The notes under the pieces: generated by a model
What the model saw: the letters and a program-made list of their open reading frames with translations, nothing else
What the model was told of the DNA's origin: nothing
Databases searched by the model: none
Position numbers and translations under genes: made by a program
DNA from: Roseibacillus sp.
Lineage (GTDB): Bacteria > Verrucomicrobiota > Verrucomicrobiia > Verrucomicrobiales > Akkermansiaceae
Length of the DNA stretch: 64,000 nucleotides
Assembly (NCBI GenBank): GCA_029242545.1
Contig: JAQWTV010000159.1
Span: 1 to 64,000, forward strand
Direction of reading: 5' to 3'
Shown: positions 28,260 through 37,376 of the stretch, one piece after another
Layout of the letters: every line of letters starts with the position of its first letter
Position numbering within the stretch: the first letter of the stretch is position 1

Positions 28260-28691
28260 TCAGCTGATACTCTTACGCATTTTCCAGTGTGGAATATTCA
28301 CCTCGAGAAATTCCTCTCCTACTCTGGCAAACCCGAGCCTTTCGTAAAAACCTATGGCAGTCTCCCGAGCATGCAGTTCAATAACGGAAACACTTTCTCC
28401 AGCCAGCACCTTCTCCACTTCCAATATCAAGCGCCGGCCCCAACCTGACCGCTGGCAATCCACATCGACAGCCATCTGCCGCAGCTTGACCACGCCACTT
28501 TTCAACGACCGGATCACGAGGCAGGCGACAATCCGCTCTTCTACTGAGCACCCGAAGTGGCGCTCCATTGCCTCCCACGACTTCTCCTCTGCCGTCCATT
28601 CCAGATTAAGCGGATCACGCAGGATCCGTTTCCTCAGGGCGAGCATGCCCAAGTAGGTCTCTGACCCATATTCAGCCTCTATTACCGCCAT
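28260..28691 (-). CDS. GNAT family N-acetyltransferase
   Basis: A 143-residue cytoplasmic acetyl-CoA-dependent acetyltransferase. The fold signature is readable: VKLRQMAVDVDCQRSGWGRR includes the beta4 strand and the Q/R-x-x-G-x-G pyrophosphate loop, followed by ELHARETAIGFYERLGF, the conserved C-terminal half. The acceptor is unknown. It is probably transcribed with the downstream Dabb gene. Confidence 0.9.
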   Translation of the reverse strand: MAVIEAEYGSETYLGMLALRKRILRDPLNLEWTAEEKSWEAMERHFGCSVEERIVACLVIRSLKSGVVKLRQMAVDVDCQRSGWGRRLILEVEKVLAGESVSVIELHARETAIGFYERLGFARVGEEFLEVNIPHWKMRKSIS

Positions 28692-28714
28692 GGAAAAAAT
28701 ACCCCTGCCTGATT

Positions 28715-29971
28715 TTACTCTTCACCACTGATCACTTTCTTCCACCCAACAGGTTGGGTCCAGGCCTGCTCCTTCTGCCCGGCGTAGGAGGGATTGGGGT
28801 GATCCATTGAAGAAGTGACCCTTGCACGGACATAAAGTTCGTCTCCCCTCAGGCGGTAAACGGGCTGCAGGGATTCCGAAACGTCGAGCTCTTCCCCTGC
28901 AGCAGCTCCATCCCCGCTACGGGTTCCAATGAACTGGGTTTTATAGGTCACCCCAGGCTGCCCCTCGATCTCTAATTCGACCACTCCCTTCCGGAAGGAA
29001 ACCTCCTTTAGGGTTACGCCGGACGAAGAATAGAACTCGCCCCTCTCCACCGCTCTCATGAGGAGATCTGCCTCAAGGCGCTCGGCCCTCACCATGATCC
29101 AACCCCGCCCTGGGGAAACATTGCCGCCATGATACTCGTGTGAATCATCCGTCGCTATGCCATAAAGGGGGGCAGCCTTCATCTCCCCAATCCGAATGCC
29201 ATTGGCCATATCCCAGAGCTGCTCGTCCCCGGGGTGCGTTTCATCACCGAGATGATTAATTCCCGGATGGCCGTTGTAGACCTCAAAAAACTGTTCCTCG
29301 ACCACTTCAGCCAACTGCTCTGCCGTGAATGAGAAATGGAAATTTGGATGGTTCAAATGTGCCACGATAGGCTTGCCAAGACGCTCTGCCTGCTCCCGGA
29401 CCATTCGAAGGTTGTTCCGCATCGTATCGACCACGGATGTCCCCTTCTGCGGTGGAATTAATTCCTCAAGGTTCAGTGCGTTGATGTGCACCTGGTGCCT
29501 TTCGAAACGATCAGTAATTTCCTCTGCCTCAATGAGGAGAAAGCGCCCCTCTTCCTCAAACTCAGACCGAAGTTCATCGAGTGTTCTCAGGCGAACCTCC
29601 TCGGCGCCTTCCTCTCCCCGGACCTCGACCAAATCCTCACCAAATCGCTTGCGGTACTTGTCCAAGGCAGAAGGCCCATCAGTTTTCTGACGACTCTTGA
29701 TCGCGGCACTCTTCATCCACTTGTCTCCCCGGCTGAGAATGTTGTGGTCCGAAAGTGCAAGGAAGTCATACCCCTTCCCTTTATACCAATCCACTACCAT
29801 ATCGGGAAAATCATTCCCATCACTCCACAGGGTATGAGTATGAGTATTTCCCTTGAACCATGGCAGGAATGCCTCCTTCTCCTTTTCCTTTTCCTTCTGG
29901 GCACGCGGCAAGAACAGAATGACCCCCAGGCCGAGCACGACCCCCCCCAGCAACAGATGATATTTCTTCAT
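28715..29971 (-). CDS. Membrane-anchored PHP-domain metallophosphoesterase-like protein
   Basis: A 418-residue protein with an N-terminal hydrophobic helix (residues 7-21) followed by a Lys/Glu-rich linker (KEKEKEKE), so it is probably anchored with the catalytic domain outside. The PHP metal sites are H44 and H46 in GNTHTHTLWSDG, D75-H76 in LSDHNIL, and IVAHLNHPN, EVYNGH and ATDDSHEY later on. This is the PHP family that includes histidinol phosphatases and the polymerase-associated domains. An exported phosphoesterase acting on nucleotides or sugar phosphates is likely but not shown. The C-terminal 80 residues are a beta-rich domain. Confidence 0.8.
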   Translation of the reverse strand: MKKYHLLLGGVVLGLGVILFLPRAQKEKEKEKEAFLPWFKGNTHTHTLWSDGNDFPDMVVDWYKGKGYDFLALSDHNILSRGDKWMKSAAIKSRQKTDGPSALDKYRKRFGEDLVEVRGEEGAEEVRLRTLDELRSEFEEEGRFLLIEAEEITDRFERHQVHINALNLEELIPPQKGTSVVDTMRNNLRMVREQAERLGKPIVAHLNHPNFHFSFTAEQLAEVVEEQFFEVYNGHPGINHLGDETHPGDEQLWDMANGIRIGEMKAAPLYGIATDDSHEYHGGNVSPGRGWIMVRAERLEADLLMRAVERGEFYSSSGVTLKEVSFRKGVVELEIEGQPGVTYKTQFIGTRSGDGAAAGEELDVSESLQPVYRLRGDELYVRARVTSSMDHPNPSYAGQKEQAWTQPVGWKKVISGEE

Positions 29972-30020
29972 AGTCCTGAGCTAGTAAATCGTTTGTGAGC
30001 ACACGAGATTTCAGCCTGTC

Positions 30021-30782
30021 TCACTTTTTTTGCCCTTGAATCTTCCTAGACTCTTCCTTCCCGATCTCCCTGATAAAGACATTGCGCCAGCGGATCTCGC
30101 CTCCATGCGTCTGCAACTGAATTGGTCCTTTCCCCGGAAGCGAACCCTTCTTGTCGAAATAGTTCTGCAATCGCGCATGATCGACCACCAGCTTTCCATT
30201 CAAATGAATGGTCACAAGGTCTCCAGCCATAATGATACGGAAGCTGTTCCACTGCCCGAAGGGCTTATCAGCGAGGACCAGCGGGTCCTTTCCAGGCCAG
30301 CTCTTGGGATTGTTCCAGAGACCGCCTGAGCCCTTGTCCGCCCCAATATCCCACTTCCCTCCCTCCTTGGTATAATCCCAGATCTGAACCTGAGGAATTC
30401 CCCGGAGGTAGATTCCGCTATCCGCCTTGGCCACCGTCTTGTAGTCGAGCAGTAACTCGAAGTCCCCATAATGTTTCTCTGTACTGAGGTAGAGTCCCCG
30501 ACCATCGTTGACCAGCTCATCATTCTCGACGCTCCAGTGCTTACGGATATCCAGTAGGCTCTTGGCTTTCTTTTCAGCCAGCTCCTCCGGGCTAAGCGCC
30601 ATCCATTTGGCTGGGTCCTCAGTTCCAATTCCCCACCATCCCTTTAGATCCTTTCCGTTGAAAAGAGCAGAGAACCCCTCAGGCGGCCGGACCCCCAGAT
30701 GGTCATCCGCGACCGCTGAGATTCCGGCAGCAAAAGTGATCAACAAAAAGGCGGCGAACGATTGGGTCAATGTGGATTTCAT
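30021..30782 (-). CDS. DUF1080 (3-keto-disaccharide hydrolase-like) secreted protein
   Basis: A 253-residue protein with signal peptide (MKSTLTQSFAAFLLITFAAG). The concanavalin-like jelly-roll of DUF1080 spans the rest: FSALFNGKDLKGWWG, DFELLLDYKTVAKADSGIYL, RGIPQVQIWDYTK and LQTHGGEIRWRNVFIREI. Some members have recently been shown to hydrolyse 3-keto-glycosides, a reaction that follows sugar oxidation by Gfo/Idh dehydrogenases; a Gfo/Idh gene lies 4 kb away. It diverges from the sulfatase at 30872. Confidence 0.9.
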   Translation of the reverse strand: MKSTLTQSFAAFLLITFAAGISAVADDHLGVRPPEGFSALFNGKDLKGWWGIGTEDPAKWMALSPEELAEKKAKSLLDIRKHWSVENDELVNDGRGLYLSTEKHYGDFELLLDYKTVAKADSGIYLRGIPQVQIWDYTKEGGKWDIGADKGSGGLWNNPKSWPGKDPLVLADKPFGQWNSFRIIMAGDLVTIHLNGKLVVDHARLQNYFDKKGSLPGKGPIQLQTHGGEIRWRNVFIREIGKEESRKIQGQKK

Positions 30783-30871
30783 AGGGAGAAAGACAGATAA
30801 CCCGCATATTCTACCCCCCCGACGGCAAGTGGCTATTGCAAAATTTTCTCTCGCTTACTATTCCTGCACTA

Positions 30872-32659
30872 ATGCGTCACTTCCCTTTGCTTCTCTTTCT
30901 CTGTTCAATCCTTTGGGTTCAATCCTGCATAGCCCGACAACCCAACGTTGTCCTCGTCATCACTGACGACCAGGGATATGGCGACCTCGGGTGCAATGGA
31001 CACCCCTGGGTAAAAACTCCTCATCTGGATAAGCTGCACACCGAGGCAGTCGCATTGGATGACTACCATGTCGCTCCTACCTGCTCACCTACCCGCTGCG
31101 GCCTGCTTACGGGACACTGGACCAACCGCACAGGGGTCTGGCACACCGTGAACGGCCGGTCCATGTTACGGGAAAATGAAATCACCCTCGGACAGCTACT
31201 TAAGGATAATGGCTACCACACCGGGATGTTCGGGAAATGGCATCTCGGGGATAACTTCCCCTACCGTCCAGAGGATCGGGGCTTTACTGAGGTCTATCGC
31301 CACGGAGGAGGAGGAGTGGGGCAGACCCCGGACCTCTGGAATAACAATTATTTTGATGGCCGCTACTGGCACAACGGAAAGATTGTTTCTGCCAAAGGAT
31401 TCTGTAGCGACGTATTCTTCGACTACGGCATTCAATTCATCCGGGACTCTGTTCGCGCGCAAAAGCCATTCTTCGCCTACATCTCGACCAACGCTCCGCA
31501 TGGCCCCCTTCATTGCCCCCAGAAATACATGGACCTCTACCCGGAGCGTAGCAAGGCTGAGCAGGCCTACTACGGGATGATCTCAAATATTGATGACAAC
31601 GTAGGCCGAACCCGACGTGCTCTTGAAGAGCTGCAAGTTGCCAATAACACCATTTTTATCTTCACCACCGATAATGGAACAACTCTCGGCCGTAACATTT
31701 TCAACGCCGGCATGAAGGGCTCCAAGGGAAGCGAGTATGATGGAGGCCACCGGGTTCCATTCCTTGTCCACTGGCCTGCTGGCAATCTTGACAAGGAACG
31801 ATCCATCAGGACCCTTACCTCTTTTGTCGATATCGTGCCGACCCTCCTTGATCTCTGTGGAGCCAGCAAGATTCCCCCTGCTCTCAAATTCGACGGCATT
31901 TCGATCAGCAAGCTACTCAAGGAAGGTGATCACAAGGGCTGGCCGGATCGATTTCTGATCACGGATTCCCAGCGAGTCCGGGATCCTATCAAGTGGCGTA
32001 AGTCCTCCGTGATGTCTGAGCAATGGCGACTGGTGAATGGCAATGAGCTCTATCAGATTGATAATGATCCTGGCCAAAAAAAGGACCTTTCTGCGGACAA
32101 CCCGGAGCAGGTCAAAAAGATGCGCGCCTTTTACAACAGCTGGTGGGCCGAACTGGAGCCAACCTTTTCTCAGACCACTGAAATATACCTTGGACACAAG
32201 GATCATCCCCGCGTCTCACTAACTTCCCACGACTGGATCCAAGAGCAGAATCCACCCTGGAACCAGGGTCATATACGCAAGGGGTCAGGGGCGCAGGGGG
32301 GGAAACACCGAGGCCACTGGGCAGTCAAGGTTGTCAAGGCAGGGAAATATTCCTTCGAGATGCGCCGCTGGCCTGAAGAAGCGGATATCCCGATCAATGC
32401 CGGCGTTCCCGCCCTCCCAAACGTTCCCGGTTCAAGCAAGGCCTTCAGCACGATCCCGGGAAAAGCCTTCGACTTTGAGAAGGCGACTCTCCGTATCGAC
32501 GGCAATGACCTTGCCTCCGCTCCCGTGGGAGATTTAGAGACCTCTGTCAAACTTACCACAACCCTTACTTCTGGATCACACCGCCTGGCTCCTTTCTTCA
32601 CTACCTCTACCGGTGACGAACTGGGGGCATATTACCTCATCGTCGAGCCTGCGCCCTGA
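30872..32659 (+). CDS. Type I arylsulfatase with C-terminal extension
   Basis: From ATG 30872 the product is 595 residues with a signal peptide ending near VQSC. The formylglycine site is C71-S-P-T-R in APTCSPTRCGLLTGHW; VLVITDDQGYGDLG carries the metal aspartates and FTTDNGTTLG the second Asp-Asn pair. About 130 residues beyond the sulfatase core (after residue 460) form a beta-rich domain (HWAVKVVKAGKYSFEMRRWP) that looks like a carbohydrate-binding accessory domain. It lies divergent from the DUF1080 gene, 89 bases apart, which suggests common control. Confidence 0.9.
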   Translation: MRHFPLLLFLCSILWVQSCIARQPNVVLVITDDQGYGDLGCNGHPWVKTPHLDKLHTEAVALDDYHVAPTCSPTRCGLLTGHWTNRTGVWHTVNGRSMLRENEITLGQLLKDNGYHTGMFGKWHLGDNFPYRPEDRGFTEVYRHGGGGVGQTPDLWNNNYFDGRYWHNGKIVSAKGFCSDVFFDYGIQFIRDSVRAQKPFFAYISTNAPHGPLHCPQKYMDLYPERSKAEQAYYGMISNIDDNVGRTRRALEELQVANNTIFIFTTDNGTTLGRNIFNAGMKGSKGSEYDGGHRVPFLVHWPAGNLDKERSIRTLTSFVDIVPTLLDLCGASKIPPALKFDGISISKLLKEGDHKGWPDRFLITDSQRVRDPIKWRKSSVMSEQWRLVNGNELYQIDNDPGQKKDLSADNPEQVKKMRAFYNSWWAELEPTFSQTTEIYLGHKDHPRVSLTSHDWIQEQNPPWNQGHIRKGSGAQGGKHRGHWAVKVVKAGKYSFEMRRWPEEADIPINAGVPALPNVPGSSKAFSTIPGKAFDFEKATLRIDGNDLASAPVGDLETSVKLTTTLTSGSHRLAPFFTTSTGDELGAYYLIVEPAP

Positions 32660-32826
32660 GGCGGAATATCTGCGTCGGGAGGAGGTGTTTGAGCTCATTC
32701 CGTCACTTTGGCGAAATGACTCGGCATCTTCCTACGTATCCTTATACATCTAACCCTCTGCCTTTTCTACCACCCCGGATAAGCTCTGCCCCTACTACGC
32801 TCATCCAAACAGGAACACTCCTCATC

Positions 32827-34248
32827 ATGATCACACGTATTTTTATCAACGCCCCTGCTCTCGCCGTAGCAGTTACTGCTTTTCTCGGCCTTACAACCAT
32901 AAGCCGATCCGCAGAAGAGTCCCCCAAGGTGAATCAGAAGCAGCTTCTTGAAGCTCTGAATCAGAAAAAAACTCAGGCTCTCGCTGAGGCTCAGGAGGCT
33001 CAGTTACTCATCTCGGGCTACGAAGAATTCCTCGAGGACCCAGAGCTCAACGCGGAAGAGCGACCTGAAATCCGCAAAAGCCTCATCAAGGAAAGGTCGC
33101 GCTACAAACAGCACCGCTCGAGGGCCGGAAGAATTCAGGTGGCCCAGCAGGAACTTCGCCGACTTTCCCTCGACCCCGCGGTCAACCTCCACACATTGAA
33201 AGAGGCCTATGCGGGGCTTGATTCCCTTGCTGCACGGGGAAAAGAAGCATGGAACGAGGTTCTTGCTACCCGGGAAAAGTTTGTGGGAAATCTTGAACGG
33301 GAACACGAGCAGCACCTCAGAGACGCACAGGCCGCGCTCCGCACGTTGAATGTAAAAGAGCAGGCAACCGAACTCCTGCTACACTCCGTCGATCCAAACT
33401 CGGGCAATACCTCTGACTCTGAATTTTTTGTGACCCTCAAACTCCCAGCTGTCAGGACCGCCGTGGAGCGGGGATTTCGGATTGCTGCCAACCCGGGCGA
33501 TACGCAGCGGCAGGCTCAAACCACACTTGTAGCCCTGATCGCCTACTCCCAATATTTTTGGGATCACTACAGCGGGAAGCGTTCCCTCCTGGGTGAGGAT
33601 GAACTCCCCTCGGACCGTCATCGCAATATTTTTGGAGTGCCTGACGGCAAGGTCCTCACCAGCGAAATGATCACACACAACAATAGCCACTTTTATTATC
33701 TCGCTCCAAAAGCACGTGAACGCTTCAACAAGGCTCTGGAAAGGATCTGGGGCGAGGATGCCCTGTCCGTTACGACGTGGAACCAGAAATATGATGAGCA
33801 GTTCGCACGCGCCTGCCGCGCCCTTGCCACGGTCAGCGACGACTACCTCGTTCCAAACCCAGAGGTTTTTGCCATCATGGAGAAGGTCGAACTTCTTCTT
33901 AATGAACTCGACCTCGTTCATAAGTCCATCAACCAACTAGACTCCAACTATCGGGCTCAGATGGCCACAGCCAAGCAGTTTGGAGATGAAGCACGCCTCT
34001 CCTCCGCACACTACAATGCAGAGATCTGGAGCAAGGAAGCAGAACGCCTACTCGAAGGATTTGAACGGGGCCACGCCCTTCTGGCGCAGCAATTGAGAGA
34101 TTCCGGCGAAGAGGGATGGATTCCAGACGCTCGCAGGATCTCTGAAAGCGCTCTCATTATCGGCAAAGCCCAGAAACGCTTCTATTCTGTCCGCAAGGTC
34201 AAGGAGGAGCTTGAGGCCTTGCTTTCTCGCCGGAAATCACGCCCGTAG
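32827..34248 (+). CDS. Exported coiled-coil protein of unknown function
   Basis: From ATG 32827 (473 residues) the protein begins with a signal peptide (MITRIFINAPALAVAVTAFL). Residues about 35-190 are charged and heptad-rich (QLLEALNQKKTQALAEAQEA and following), predicting long helices. The rest is also helical. Only Lys, Glu, Arg and Gln stand out; no catalytic motif and no family recognised. It follows the sulfatase by 167 bases and precedes the amino-sugar operon. It is probably periplasmic. A longer start at 32689 would lack a signal peptide. Confidence 0.6.
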   Translation: MITRIFINAPALAVAVTAFLGLTTISRSAEESPKVNQKQLLEALNQKKTQALAEAQEAQLLISGYEEFLEDPELNAEERPEIRKSLIKERSRYKQHRSRAGRIQVAQQELRRLSLDPAVNLHTLKEAYAGLDSLAARGKEAWNEVLATREKFVGNLEREHEQHLRDAQAALRTLNVKEQATELLLHSVDPNSGNTSDSEFFVTLKLPAVRTAVERGFRIAANPGDTQRQAQTTLVALIAYSQYFWDHYSGKRSLLGEDELPSDRHRNIFGVPDGKVLTSEMITHNNSHFYYLAPKARERFNKALERIWGEDALSVTTWNQKYDEQFARACRALATVSDDYLVPNPEVFAIMEKVELLLNELDLVHKSINQLDSNYRAQMATAKQFGDEARLSSAHYNAEIWSKEAERLLEGFERGHALLAQQLRDSGEEGWIPDARRISESALIIGKAQKRFYSVRKVKEELEALLSRRKSRP

Positions 34249-34441
34249 GAGGACGCGTCAGCTCTCTAATCCGAAGTTCCGCCCTTTGACGACCTTGCGT
34301 TGGAGACCTTCTCCATCTGCATTTCCTTGTTTCTTACGAATTCTTGGATGTCAGGAGTAAGGCAGCCTTCTATTCGGCCCTGGCTACCGTCTCATAGATA
34401 AATTGCTTTCACTGTCGGGGCAAACGGAGACCCTGTCCCCT

Positions 34442-35467
34442 ATGAGCAGTAATTACAACGTCGGTGTAATCGGTTATGGCTGGGCTGCTGCTGCCCACAT
34501 TGACGCTCTCAACAACACCTCACAAGGAAACGTCACCGCGGTGCTCTCCACCCGCAACCTTGATCCGGCGGAACTGTCATCAACCCATGGAGGCAAAATC
34601 AAAGTCTACGACAATCTGGATGAGATGCTTGCCGACGCATCTATTGATGTGATCGACATTACCTCTTATCCAAGCCAACACAAGACTCAGGCAATCGCCG
34701 CTGCAAATGCCGGAAAGCATGTTATTCTTGAGAAGCCCATTACGCTGAATCTTGAGGACGCCGAGGAGATCCAGAAAGCTTTTGACTCCAATCACACTCT
34801 AAGCTGCGTCTGTTTTGAGCTAAGGTTCATCTCTCAGTTCACCACCATCAAATCCATCATTGAAGAGGGACTTATTGGAGACATCCATTATGGCGAAATT
34901 GACTATTACCATGGAATCGGCCCTTGGTATGGACAGTATCGCTGGAACACCACAAGAGAGAATGGAGCGAGCTCACTGCTCTCTGCCGGATGTCATGCTC
35001 TCGACGCCCTGCTTCTCTGTATGGGATCAGAGGTCGAGGAAGTGATGGCGTATAACACACAGTCTTCCAATGAAGTCTTCAGCGGTTACGAATACCCCAC
35101 CACAACAACTACCATCCTGAAGTTCCGCAACGGGGCTGTGGGCAAGTGCGCCAGCCTCATTGACTGCATGATGCCCTATTATTTTCACACTCATCTCTGT
35201 GGTAGTGAGGGGAGCATTCTTGACGACAAGATCTTTTCTTCCAAGCTCCACCTACGCGACAAGGCTTGGACCAAGCTGCCCATTGCTCTCGCAGATTCCG
35301 GCGATGTTGCCGATCATCCATATCAAGACCAGTTCCAAGCCTTTTTTGATGCGCTCGACAGAGGTGAGTCCATGCCCCTGACCAGTTATGATGACGCACT
35401 TCAAACCTTCCGGGTTATCTTTGCCGCTGATCATAGTGCTGCCAGCGGTAACCCTGTAAGGCTCTAG
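34442..35467 (+). CDS. Gfo/Idh/MocA family NAD(P)-dependent oxidoreductase
   Basis: First gene of a three-gene operon. From ATG 34442 it has 341 residues. The Rossmann fold opens with NVGVIGYGWAAAAHIDAL, and the conserved ILEKPITLN supplies the catalytic-site Lys. C-terminal landmarks are IHYGEIDYYHGIGPW and LSAGCHALDALLL. The family oxidises or epimerises sugars, for example to 3-keto derivatives. The neighbouring PIG-L deacetylase (41 bases on) and NagB-like gene (29 bases further) point to an amino-sugar route. Cytoplasmic. Confidence 0.9.
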   Translation: MSSNYNVGVIGYGWAAAAHIDALNNTSQGNVTAVLSTRNLDPAELSSTHGGKIKVYDNLDEMLADASIDVIDITSYPSQHKTQAIAAANAGKHVILEKPITLNLEDAEEIQKAFDSNHTLSCVCFELRFISQFTTIKSIIEEGLIGDIHYGEIDYYHGIGPWYGQYRWNTTRENGASSLLSAGCHALDALLLCMGSEVEEVMAYNTQSSNEVFSGYEYPTTTTTILKFRNGAVGKCASLIDCMMPYYFHTHLCGSEGSILDDKIFSSKLHLRDKAWTKLPIALADSGDVADHPYQDQFQAFFDALDRGESMPLTSYDDALQTFRVIFAADHSAASGNPVRL

Positions 35468-35508
35468 GGCATGAAAGTGCTGACACCTTAACCTCATCCT
35501 ATTCACCC

Positions 35509-36294
35509 GTGCGAAGCACTGCTCTTGCCATCTTTGCCCACCCCGATGACATCGAATATTTCGGTGCCGGGACGTTGATTCTGTTGAAACAGGCAGGGTT
35601 CGAGACGCACTACTTTAATCTATCAACCGGCAACTGCGGGTCGGTCGAAATGGGCGCAGAGGAAACACGCAGAGTCCGACTGGCCGAGGCACAGTCCGCT
35701 GCCAGCATCCTTGGAGCTCATTTTCATCATCCTATCTGCGATGACCTTGAGATTTTCTATGATCTGCCCACCCTGCGTCTGGTAGCAGGGGTAGTGCGGA
35801 AGGTGAAACCCTCCATAATCCTGACCCATCCTCCACAAGACTATATGGAAGATCACACTAACACCTGTCGCCTGGCTGTTACGGCGGGATTTACGCATGG
35901 GATGCCCAATTTCGTCACCACCCCCCCTTCCGATGACATCTACCCGGAAGACGTATTTATCTATCACTCCATCCCGCACGGCCTCTGCGATCCCCTTCGC
36001 ATCCCCGCGCCTGTGGAATCCTTTGTTGATACCAGTTCCGTCTTTGCGACCCAGCGCGAAGCACTTGCGGCCCATGCCTCCCAACGAGACTGGCTTGATA
36101 AGTCTCAGGGGGCTGATTCCTACCTCAAGGTCCTCGACGAAATCTCCCTCAAGGTTGGCCGACTATCTGGACGTTTCCGACAGGCCGAAGGCTGGCGCCG
36201 CCACCTTCATCTTGGTTTCTCTGCTCGCGACGAGGACCCATTGAGCACGATTCTCGCGGAGAAGTATTTCATGCGCGAACAAAACGGACCTTAA
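35509..36294 (+). CDS. PIG-L/LmbE zinc deacetylase
   Basis: A 261-residue enzyme with a GTG start. The zinc site is seen as H11-P-D-D14 in [11 protein letters not shown], and H116 in DYMEDHTNT, the pattern of LmbE-like N-acetylglucosaminyl deacetylases. Members remove acetyl groups from GlcNAc derivatives such as GlcNAc-inositol or GlcNAc-phosphate. It stands between a Gfo/Idh oxidoreductase and a NagB-like gene, so it may supply a free amine to the deaminase, taking the role of NagA. Cytoplasmic; no signal peptide. Confidence 0.9.
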   Translation: MRSTALAIFAHPDDIEYFGAGTLILLKQAGFETHYFNLSTGNCGSVEMGAEETRRVRLAEAQSAASILGAHFHHPICDDLEIFYDLPTLRLVAGVVRKVKPSIILTHPPQDYMEDHTNTCRLAVTAGFTHGMPNFVTTPPSDDIYPEDVFIYHSIPHGLCDPLRIPAPVESFVDTSSVFATQREALAAHASQRDWLDKSQGADSYLKVLDEISLKVGRLSGRFRQAEGWRRHLHLGFSARDEDPLSTILAEKYFMREQNGP

Positions 36295-36323
36295 CCATCC
36301 TATTCCAGGCTTCTCCCTTAACA

Positions 36324-37250
36324 ATGCGTCCTCAATCAAAAATTTCTTCGTCCTGGTGGGATTACACCACCTTGGACCCATCCATCATTCGAGATGCGGC
36401 TAAACTGACTCCGGCAGATCTCCTCCAACTTTCTCGCCCTGGGTTTACGGTCACATTTTACGATACTCTCGAAGATTTCTATCTGGCTGAGGCGCTCGAA
36501 TACATCGAGGCATGGAGACAGGCCACCGCCGACAATCCGGTAGGTATCTGTGGCCCCATCGGACCGACTGAGCAACTCCCACTTGTAGCCCGACTTGTCA
36601 ATGAACTGGAAATTGACGTTTCTAATGCTCACTTCTGGGGCATGGACGAGTGGATAGGAGAGAATGGAAAGGAAGTCTCCCTGAATCATCCTCTTTCCTT
36701 TGAAAGGGCCGACCGTGAACTGTGTTTCAACCACATCAAGAGCGGTTTTCCCGAGAGCAACCTTCACTTTCCTGCTGCGGATACCCGACGCTACATCGAT
36801 TCCTGGAATGGAACAATACGATGCGCGATCATGCAAGGAGGACAGGGTGACATCAAGCACTGGGCCTTCAACGACCCTCCTCGACGTGAAGGACAATATC
36901 TGGACTCTCCGCCGCCGCCGGAAGAATACCGCAAGCTAACAACACGGACAGTTGATCTACACCCTGTAACGCTCGCCCAGAATGCCCGCACTTCTGGCGG
37001 TGGAAATATCACGATGGTGCCCAATCAGGCAGTTACTGTAGGTCCAGTCGAAACCTGGCAGGCCGAGAAGGTTGCCATCTGGCAGGCCGGAACCCACGAC
37101 AATCCTCTCGGCCAGCGCCTTACCGCTTTCATGATATCCAAGGGAATCGCCGATTCTGCCGTTCCCATGTCCCTGCTCGCAGACCACCCCAACGTGCAGT
37201 TCAACTATTTCACCGGAGGACTAGGTTCCTGCGCTGTAGAGATGCATTGA
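36324..37250 (+). CDS. NagB-like glucosamine-6-phosphate deaminase/isomerase homologue
   Basis: A 308-residue protein 29 bases after the deacetylase gene. Family landmarks are FWGMDEWIG (D108, E109; NagB has an NMDEYVG) and [15 protein letters not shown], which aligns with GGVGNDGHIAFNEP of E. coli NagB. By this alignment H179 is kept, but the catalytic Asp is displaced to D176 or lost at I177, and the final Glu is Asp184. The substrate may therefore differ from glucosamine 6-phosphate. Function is inferred from the fold and operon context. Converts an amino sugar to a keto sugar plus ammonia if canonical. Confidence 0.75.
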   Translation: MRPQSKISSSWWDYTTLDPSIIRDAAKLTPADLLQLSRPGFTVTFYDTLEDFYLAEALEYIEAWRQATADNPVGICGPIGPTEQLPLVARLVNELEIDVSNAHFWGMDEWIGENGKEVSLNHPLSFERADRELCFNHIKSGFPESNLHFPAADTRRYIDSWNGTIRCAIMQGGQGDIKHWAFNDPPRREGQYLDSPPPPEEYRKLTTRTVDLHPVTLAQNARTSGGGNITMVPNQAVTVGPVETWQAEKVAIWQAGTHDNPLGQRLTAFMISKGIADSAVPMSLLADHPNVQFNYFTGGLGSCAVEMH

Positions 37251-37376
37251 TTTCCCTAGGAACTGCAGCCAGCCAGAATCTGAGACAAAACATTGACCCT
37301 CTCCCGAAAGTAGGCACTTTGCACCCAACCCGTGAAGTCTTTCCGGGTCCATCGATCCCCAAAACACTCGCTAGTC

